NCBI GenBank assembly: GCA_002412595.1
Contig: DHVJ01000015.1
Span: 6,091-70,090, forward strand
Length of the DNA stretch: 64,000 bases
Source: Anaerolineaceae bacterium UBA5211
GTDB taxonomy: Bacteria; Chloroflexota; Anaerolineae; Anaerolineales; Anaerolineaceae
Direction: 5' to 3'
In this document: positions 58,926-64,000 of the stretch, in pieces
How positions within the stretch are numbered: position 1 is the stretch's first letter
Layout of the letters: each line of letters starts with the position of its first letter
Translations under genes and position numbers: made by a program
Notes under the pieces: generated by a model
What the model was told of the DNA's origin: nothing
The model's database searches: none
Seen by the model: the letters and a program-made list of their open reading frames with translations, nothing else

Positions 58926-59843
58926 CTATAACATTCCTTGAAATACAGCAGCCATTTCGTCTTGCTTAATAAAATCGTGTAAAACCTCTGGCGTCAGCGC
59001 AGAGAATGGTTTTTCTGCTATCCGCCAGATTTCACGATGCACTACCGTCTCGCCCGGCCTGACAACCTGGTACAAGCCCAGGGTTTCCAATTCCAGACAT
59101 TTATTATCGCAGTAACACTGCGCTTCAGCTCCCAAATCCAGCGAACACCCATTATCCGCTTTATTGGAATACTTGATGAATAAGTAAGGGGCAGTGTAAT
59201 ATGCGGCCCATTTCTGTGTATTGCTAACACCAACTTTTACAGCTTTTTCATTCTTCGGTAGTGTTTGAACGAAAATGAAATCCTTGTGTACATGGATTCT
59301 CTCATCGTATATGTCCGTGTATGGCCAAAGGATTAGCGAACGATCGGGCAAGAAAGGGCTTTCGACATTTGTCGATTTAAGCGGTAGCACCGCGGTTCCG
59401 CCAATTTTCATCTGGGTGATGGCCCAGGGAGCGATTTTCTTGTCTGAACTGCCTTCATTGCAAACCAGGTGGTCAACAATAACAGCATCTTTATTTCCGC
59501 TATCTTGAACCCGAATAATCTTGCGCAAGCCGGTCTTACGGTCAACCTCCTGGGTCAACTCCACCGTGCCCGGCTGCGAATTGACGTTGACAGGCCAATC
59601 ATCGGGAATATAGGTCAGGGCAGGGTCTTCCGGCGCCAGCCACAGTCGATGTCCGCCATACAAATGGAACTTGCCCCCATTGAGGTAATCCAAGCTTGCA
59701 TCCGGCAATTCGGCAAAGAGATTATCAGAGTTGCCGTACTTCAGAGAAATAATCCTGGGGCCAACTGATAGTGTAAAAAGCAGGGTGAAATTACCAAATT
59801 TCACTTCCAGGCAATCGGCACCCAGGAACTTCTTTTCATTCAT
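58926..59843 (-). CDS. DUF4380-like (mutarotase-type) protein
   Basis: 305 residues from ATG at 59843, with AGGAAACC just upstream; the in-frame longer form has no site. The sequence is beta-rich: GPRIISLKYG near 31, FHLYGGHRLWLAPEDP near 61, WAITQMKIGGTAVLPL near 150, PGETVVHREIW near 275. It resembles DUF4380 and galactose-mutarotase-fold proteins. Placed between xylA and xylB, it may act on xylose anomers or another pentose. No signal peptide. Confidence 0.7.
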   Translation of the reverse strand: MNEKKFLGADCLEVKFGNFTLLFTLSVGPRIISLKYGNSDNLFAELPDASLDYLNGGKFHLYGGHRLWLAPEDPALTYIPDDWPVNVNSQPGTVELTQEVDRKTGLRKIIRVQDSGNKDAVIVDHLVCNEGSSDKKIAPWAITQMKIGGTAVLPLKSTNVESPFLPDRSLILWPYTDIYDERIHVHKDFIFVQTLPKNEKAVKVGVSNTQKWAAYYTAPYLFIKYSNKADNGCSLDLGAEAQCYCDNKCLELETLGLYQVVRPGETVVHREIWRIAEKPFSALTPEVLHDFIKQDEMAAVFQGML

Positions 59844-59861
59844 TAGGTTTCCTAACACATT

Positions 59862-61031
59862 CTAGCGCAAACCCATGAGCAGCTCATTGGTCAGTTGGTC
59901 CAACTTTTCATAATGATATCCAACACTGCTGAGCGCTTTCCGGTCGAATGGATAATCCTTCAAGGCTTTCATTTTCTCAGACGTATATTTTCCGTTGAAC
60001 GCAGCCATCGCCGGGTCTGCACGGTTTATCTCCGCCAGTAATCCCTGGATCTCCGCATCCGCGTTGAAGCGGGCGGCCTTCTCCTTTAGAATCAGGTAAG
60101 TGCGCATGCAGCCGCGCGCGAAGTCTTTCACGCCTTCGTAGTCCTCCGTGCGGTAGGCGTGCGCGTCAAAGTGGCGGCTGCCTTTGTAACCGTTATCTTC
60201 CAGCAGTTTGACCAGGAAGAAGGCAGTCTTCAGGTTCACCGCGCCAAAACGGAAGTCCTGGTCGTAGCGGCCGAAGGCCTGGTCGTTCAGGTCGATATGA
60301 AAAAGCTTGCCCGCGTCCAGCGCCTGCGCCACGCCGTGCACAAAACTTAATCCGGCCATGGATTCATGCGCAAATTCAGGGTTCACGCCCACCATTTCAG
60401 GATGGTCCAGCGTCTCAATGAAAGCCAGCATATGACCGGTGGTTGCGAAGTAAATATCCCCTCTGGGTTCATTCGGTTTGGCTTCCAAAGCAAACTTCAG
60501 GTCATAGCCCTGGTCTTTGACGTATTCACACACGAAATTCATGGCTTCGCGGTTGCGCTGGATGGCGGTTATCGGGTTCTTGGAAGCTTCCACTTCCACC
60601 CCTTCGCGCCCACCCCAGAACACGAATATCTTCGCGCCCATTTCAACGCCCAGGTCAATCGCACGCATTACCTTCTGAAGCGTATATTTCCTTACGGAAG
60701 CATTATTCGAGGTAAAAGCGCCATCCCGGAAAACTGGGTTGTAAAACAAGTTGGTAGTCGCCATCGGCACCACCAAACCAGTATCGGCTAAGGCTTTCTT
60801 GAATGATTTTTTAATTTCGTCCGCCTCAGCAGGTGTCGCGTCAATGGGGATCAGGTCGTTGTCGTGAAAATTCACGCCATAAGCTCCCACTTCCGCCAAC
60901 AGATAGACCAAATCCGCCGGCGATTTCTTTTCGCGCACATCATCTCCAAAAGGATCACTTCCTGTATTTCCTACAGTCCACAAACCGAAGGTGAAGCGAT
61001 CTTCTGGTTGGGGTTGATAATTGTCTTTCAT
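59862..61031 (-). CDS. xylA: Xylose isomerase
   Basis: 389 residues. The family start RFTFGLWTVGNTGSDPFGD near 12, VNFHDNDLIPID near 53 (catalytic His), FVFWGGREGVE near 136, KFALEAKPNEPRGDIY near 178 (metal Glu, Lys), VNPEFAHESMAGLSFVHG near 217 and HIDLNDQAFGRYDQDFRFG near 243 carry the active-site residues. The length is that of class I, actinobacterial-type enzymes. It converts xylose to xylulose. ATG with AAAGGGAGAA. Confidence 0.94.
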   Translation of the reverse strand: MKDNYQPQPEDRFTFGLWTVGNTGSDPFGDDVREKKSPADLVYLLAEVGAYGVNFHDNDLIPIDATPAEADEIKKSFKKALADTGLVVPMATTNLFYNPVFRDGAFTSNNASVRKYTLQKVMRAIDLGVEMGAKIFVFWGGREGVEVEASKNPITAIQRNREAMNFVCEYVKDQGYDLKFALEAKPNEPRGDIYFATTGHMLAFIETLDHPEMVGVNPEFAHESMAGLSFVHGVAQALDAGKLFHIDLNDQAFGRYDQDFRFGAVNLKTAFFLVKLLEDNGYKGSRHFDAHAYRTEDYEGVKDFARGCMRTYLILKEKAARFNADAEIQGLLAEINRADPAMAAFNGKYTSEKMKALKDYPFDRKALSSVGYHYEKLDQLTNELLMGLR

Positions 61032-61074
61032 TATTTATTTCTCCCTTTCATCGTTTATTTTTAATTAGCTGCCG

Positions 61075-62289
61075 CTATAGTTGCCATAAATTCTCAAGCA
61101 CCAGGCCAATCGCGCCCATGACGCTGGATTCCTGCCCCAGGAAAGAATTGGTAATCACAAGGTCTTCCTGGCAGAGGGAAAGCGCGTTTTCCTTTACCAC
61201 CCTTTCAACCACAGGCTCTATGAAATCCTTGGCGTAATTCAAGGCGCCTCCCAGAATAACCATTTGAGGGTCAAAAATATTAACCAGGTGTGAGACCACC
61301 AAACCCAATTTGCACCCTACGTCATTCAACGCGTCAATCGCAATTGGGTCATTTTCAATTGCCGCATTTACGACCGCGTCATAATTAATAGCATTTTTAT
61401 TTCCTTCTGTTATCTTGATGATAGTTTTGTCTCGACCTTTTTCCTTTATCAACTTCTGTACATTTTCAATTACCGCCCGAGGGCCAATGATGGTTTCATA
61501 GCAACCGCGCTTTCCGCAGCTACACAATTTTCCATTGGGATCATAGACCATGTGACCCACTTCCGAAGCATAGCCGTTATTCCCGCGCAGCACCTTTCCA
61601 TCCACCATGATTCCGGAACCCAAGCCGTAACCGGCCGCGATATAGATCAGATCTTTTTTCCCACGCGCTGCGCCAAAATAATACTCACCTAATGCTGCCG
61701 CATTTCCATCGTTCTCAACATAAACCGGATAATGAAATTGCTGGTTCCAGATCAATCGCAGCGGCACATTTTCCCACTTCAAGTTTGGAGCCAGCTTCAG
61801 CACGCCATTGTGCACGTCCACCAAACCGGGAATCGCGATTCCAATCCCCAGGCCTCTTCCGCATTTCTTTTTCCCAAATTCAATGGCTTCTCCAACCAAA
61901 TCGAAGGCTTTCTGCAGAATAACAACCTGCCCATCATCCGGATCAATTTCTAGATTCTTTCTCCAGATGACTTCTGTTGAAAAATCAGTTACCAGACACA
62001 AAAGAAAATCCACACCGATTTCAATTCCGACTGCAAATCCCCCATCCGGATTGATTTCCAGCAGCATCCCAGGGCGCCCAATTTTATCTGTCTGCAAGGC
62101 TGTCTCACGAACCCAGCCGCCATCGATCAATTCATCGATGATAGACGATACTGTAGAACGGTTCAATCCTGTGATAGCCGAAAGGTTTGCCCTTGAAACC
62201 GGAGCTTCTTGACGTAGGATGTCAATGACGATGTTATTGTTCAGCTTTCGAACAAGTTTCTGATCTGCGGTGTTTCTCATTGTGTTCAA
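61075..62289 (-). CDS. ROK-family transcriptional regulator (XylR-like)
   Basis: 404 residues. An N-terminal winged helix (about 10-75; ILRQEAPVSRANLSAITGLNRSTVSSIIDELIDGG) precedes a ROK fold: GIGIAIPGLVDVHNG near 150, VYVENDGNAAALGEYYFG near 195, AAGYGLGSGIMVDG near 219, and the zinc-type GKLCSCGKRGCYET near 257. Such proteins repress xylose genes until the sugar binds. The TTG at 62289 has AAGGA at the best spacing; an ATG four codons in is the alternative. It is co-transcribed with the xylose genes. Confidence 0.9.
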   Translation of the reverse strand: MNTMRNTADQKLVRKLNNNIVIDILRQEAPVSRANLSAITGLNRSTVSSIIDELIDGGWVRETALQTDKIGRPGMLLEINPDGGFAVGIEIGVDFLLCLVTDFSTEVIWRKNLEIDPDDGQVVILQKAFDLVGEAIEFGKKKCGRGLGIGIAIPGLVDVHNGVLKLAPNLKWENVPLRLIWNQQFHYPVYVENDGNAAALGEYYFGAARGKKDLIYIAAGYGLGSGIMVDGKVLRGNNGYASEVGHMVYDPNGKLCSCGKRGCYETIIGPRAVIENVQKLIKEKGRDKTIIKITEGNKNAINYDAVVNAAIENDPIAIDALNDVGCKLGLVVSHLVNIFDPQMVILGGALNYAKDFIEPVVERVVKENALSLCQEDLVITNSFLGQESSVMGAIGLVLENLWQL

Positions 62290-62302
62290 AAATTATCCTT
62301 GT

Positions 62303-63478
62303 TTATCTATTTTTCTTTAAGTATACGTCTGCGTAAACGGCAACAACCAGGACGATGCCCTTGAGAACATATTGCCACGCAGCCGGCACATTCAACATTT
62401 GCAAACCGCTGGTCAGGCTGGCCATGATCAGGGAGCCGATGATAGCCCCGAAGATGGTACCCACCCCACCCAGGGTGGATGTGCCCCCTAAAACCGTGCT
62501 GGCAATCGCGTCCAGTTCATAACCCTGACCGGCCGCGATTGTGCCATAGCCAACGTAAGAAGCCAGCACCACCCCGGAAATACCGCACATCAAACCCATT
62601 AATACAAACACTCTAAATACATTCTTATTGATATTAACGCCGGACAACCGCGCGGCTTCGCGGTTACCGCCAATCGCATATGCATAACGGCCAACCGGTG
62701 TGTTTGTCGAAATGTACGACATCACTACCGCCGTAACCGCCAGCAGCATCACCGGAATTTGGACACCGTTGTAGCGATTCACAATGGCGACATAGATTGC
62801 AATCAAGACCGACAAAGCAACCAAGCGGATGACCTCGATTGCCATCGGCAGCGGTTTAAAACCATACTTGACCTTATTCCGGCGGCTTTTCAGCATGGAA
62901 AAGATCAGAAATAGAATAACCAGCGCGGAAACAATCCACCCAACCGTGGGAGACAAATATCCCTGGGCGATTACCGAAAAGACCGGTTGGTTGGCAGGAA
63001 TCGTTTTTCCCTCTGTGATGATCAAAATACCGCCGCTCAACACCCAACTGCCGCCCAGCGTAACGATGAACGCGGGAATGTGCAAATAAGCGATCAGATA
63101 GCCCTGGATGATCTCAAAGACGGTACCCACCCCAATACCGATCAGCACAGAGAAAATGGTAGTTAAAACCTCGTGGTTGGGGATGTAATTGAACCAGATA
63201 TCCGCCTGGAATCTGGCCACGATCACCGATACAAAACCGGCCAATTTTCCCACCGACAAGTCGATGTTTCCCGTAACCATCACCAGGACCATGCCCACCG
63301 CCAGGAAGGAGGTGATGACCATCTGGCGGAAAAGGTTGGAAATGTTTTGGGGCCCGATATAACGCCCCTCTGTCAGGAAAGAAAACAAGATCCAAATTAC
63401 TATCATAGCCAGGATAATGGCATAGGTCTGGAAATTTTTCTTCAATTGTTGTTTTAGATAAGAAACTGTGTCACTCAT
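62303..63478 (-). CDS. xylH: Xylose ABC transporter permease (XylH-like)
   Basis: 391 residues, about ten to twelve membrane helices. FRQMVITSFLAVGMVLVMVTGNIDLSVGKL near 49, GAIIGSLIMASLTSGLQMLNVPAAWQYVLKGIVLVVAVYADVY at the end, and YAIGGNREAARLSGVNINKNVFRVF near 270 (the coupling loop) match XylH. It is longer than RbsC-type permeases by extra residues near 195-240. Start ATG with GGAGGAAAATTC. Confidence 0.9.
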   Translation of the reverse strand: MSDTVSYLKQQLKKNFQTYAIILAMIVIWILFSFLTEGRYIGPQNISNLFRQMVITSFLAVGMVLVMVTGNIDLSVGKLAGFVSVIVARFQADIWFNYIPNHEVLTTIFSVLIGIGVGTVFEIIQGYLIAYLHIPAFIVTLGGSWVLSGGILIITEGKTIPANQPVFSVIAQGYLSPTVGWIVSALVILFLIFSMLKSRRNKVKYGFKPLPMAIEVIRLVALSVLIAIYVAIVNRYNGVQIPVMLLAVTAVVMSYISTNTPVGRYAYAIGGNREAARLSGVNINKNVFRVFVLMGLMCGISGVVLASYVGYGTIAAGQGYELDAIASTVLGGTSTLGGVGTIFGAIIGSLIMASLTSGLQMLNVPAAWQYVLKGIVLVVAVYADVYLKKNR

Positions 63479-63508
63479 GAATTTTCCTCCTCGATAATCG
63501 GCTGTGCG

Positions 63509-64000
63509 CTAACAACCTGTGGCTAACGCCATGATTTTTTCCTGGTCGAATTCGTTTTGCTCAAGCGTAGCCATGGATTTCCCTTCACACATCACCAAGA
63601 TGCGGTCGCTCATACCGATTACTTCCTCCATTTCGCTGGAGATCATAATGATGGCAATACCTCTCTCAGCCAGTTCATTCATCAGTTTATAGATTTCATA
63701 TTTGGCGCCCACGTCGATTCCGCGTGTGGGATCATCCATGATCAGGATCCTGGGGTCCGAAAGCAGCCATTTGGCGATCACCACTTTTTGCTGGTTTCCG
63801 CCCGACAGCGTCTGGCACAGGACGGACAAACTGGGTGCCTTGATGGCCAACTTCTCTGCAATCGAACTGGTGGCCGTGTTTTCGGACATGAAGTCGATCT
63901 TGTACCACTTCGAGAACTGATCCAGGTTTGCCAGCGAAATATTTTTCTGGATCGTCTGAATGAGGATCAAGCCAAACTTCTTGCGGTCCTCCGGAACCAG
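63509..64000 (-). CDS. xylG: Sugar ABC transporter ATP-binding protein, C-terminal part (XylG-like)
   Basis: The gene runs off the right edge; the frame continues to base 64000 (LVPEDRKKFG is visible there). The visible 163 residues are the second NBD of a two-domain sugar ATPase: signature LSGGNQQKVVIAKWL, Walker B ILIMDDPTRGIDVGAKYEIY and switch IMISSEMEEVIGMSDRILVM. The Asp pair in MDDPTRG is a slight variant of DEPTRG. It powers the XylH permease 30 bases downstream. Confidence 0.9.
   Translation of the reverse strand: MVPEDRKKFGLILIQTIQKNISLANLDQFSKWYKIDFMSENTATSSIAEKLAIKAPSLSVLCQTLSGGNQQKVVIAKWLLSDPRILIMDDPTRGIDVGAKYEIYKLMNELAERGIAIIMISSEMEEVIGMSDRILVMCEGKSMATLEQNEFDQEKIMALATGC

Overview
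The window looks like the chromosome of an anaerobic or fermentative bacterium, most likely an Anaerolineae-type member of the Chloroflexota. This is inference from gene content: Thr/Pro-rich linkers of the TPTNT type in a secreted protein, a MacB-like exporter with Yip1 and CARDB-like partners, many sugar ABC transporters, and tungsten and NiFe redox enzymes. No rRNA, tRNA, CRISPR array, phage or insertion sequence was recognised. Almost all of the DNA is ordinary coding sequence in operons.

Layout. 1-3.2 kb: end of a class II aldolase, a HAD-IIA phosphatase and a RamA-like corrinoid-protein activator. 3.6-12.1 kb: amino-sugar block, with nagA and a SIS protein, then a long leftward operon holding a complete mannose-family PTS (IIC, IID, IIA, IIB), a second SIS protein, a ceramidase-like hydrolase and a HAD phosphatase. 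The promoters of nagA and of the PTS operon share a similar 29-bp block just after the -10 box. 13.2-21.5 kb: response regulator, secreted proteins, Yip1 protein, MacB-like ABC transporter and histidine kinase, an envelope-sensing export module. 21.6-25.3 kb: a leftward metal-ion operon (CorA, a channel-less MgtE_N/CBS protein, an NRAMP-family transporter) preceded by a short acidic, proline-containing leader ORF and an intrinsic terminator, which looks like a leader-peptide attenuator. 25.3-30.4 kb: miscellaneous genes.

30.8-43.9 kb: a leftward eleven-gene operon for an acidic sugar (three SDR dehydrogenases, RbsA/C/B-type ABC transporter, cyclase-family hydrolase, DapA-family aldolase, DgoK-type kinase, hydroxyacid dehydrogenase, enolase-superfamily dehydratase). 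It diverges from an RpiR regulator and a fourth SDR. 44-46 kb: a dehydrogenase, a C_GCAxxG_C_C protein and a stretch of dispersed repeats.

46.0-55.7 kb is the most striking region: a leftward operon for MoaD/ThiS, tungsten aldehyde:ferredoxin oxidoreductase, a ferredoxin, HdrA-MvhD, an HdrC-ferredoxin-MvhD fusion, both NiFe-hydrogenase subunits and a polyferredoxin, without HdrB. HdrA is interrupted by one in-frame TGA exactly where the family has a conserved Cys, and a bacterial SECIS-like hairpin follows it, so it is read here as one selenoprotein of 841 residues. The cluster suggests a hydrogen-linked, probably flavin-bifurcating aldehyde/carboxylate (or aryl-CoA) redox complex. 55.9-64 kb: YggS, UspA, and a leftward xylose operon (xylG, xylH, ROK regulator, xylA, a DUF4380-like protein, xylB).
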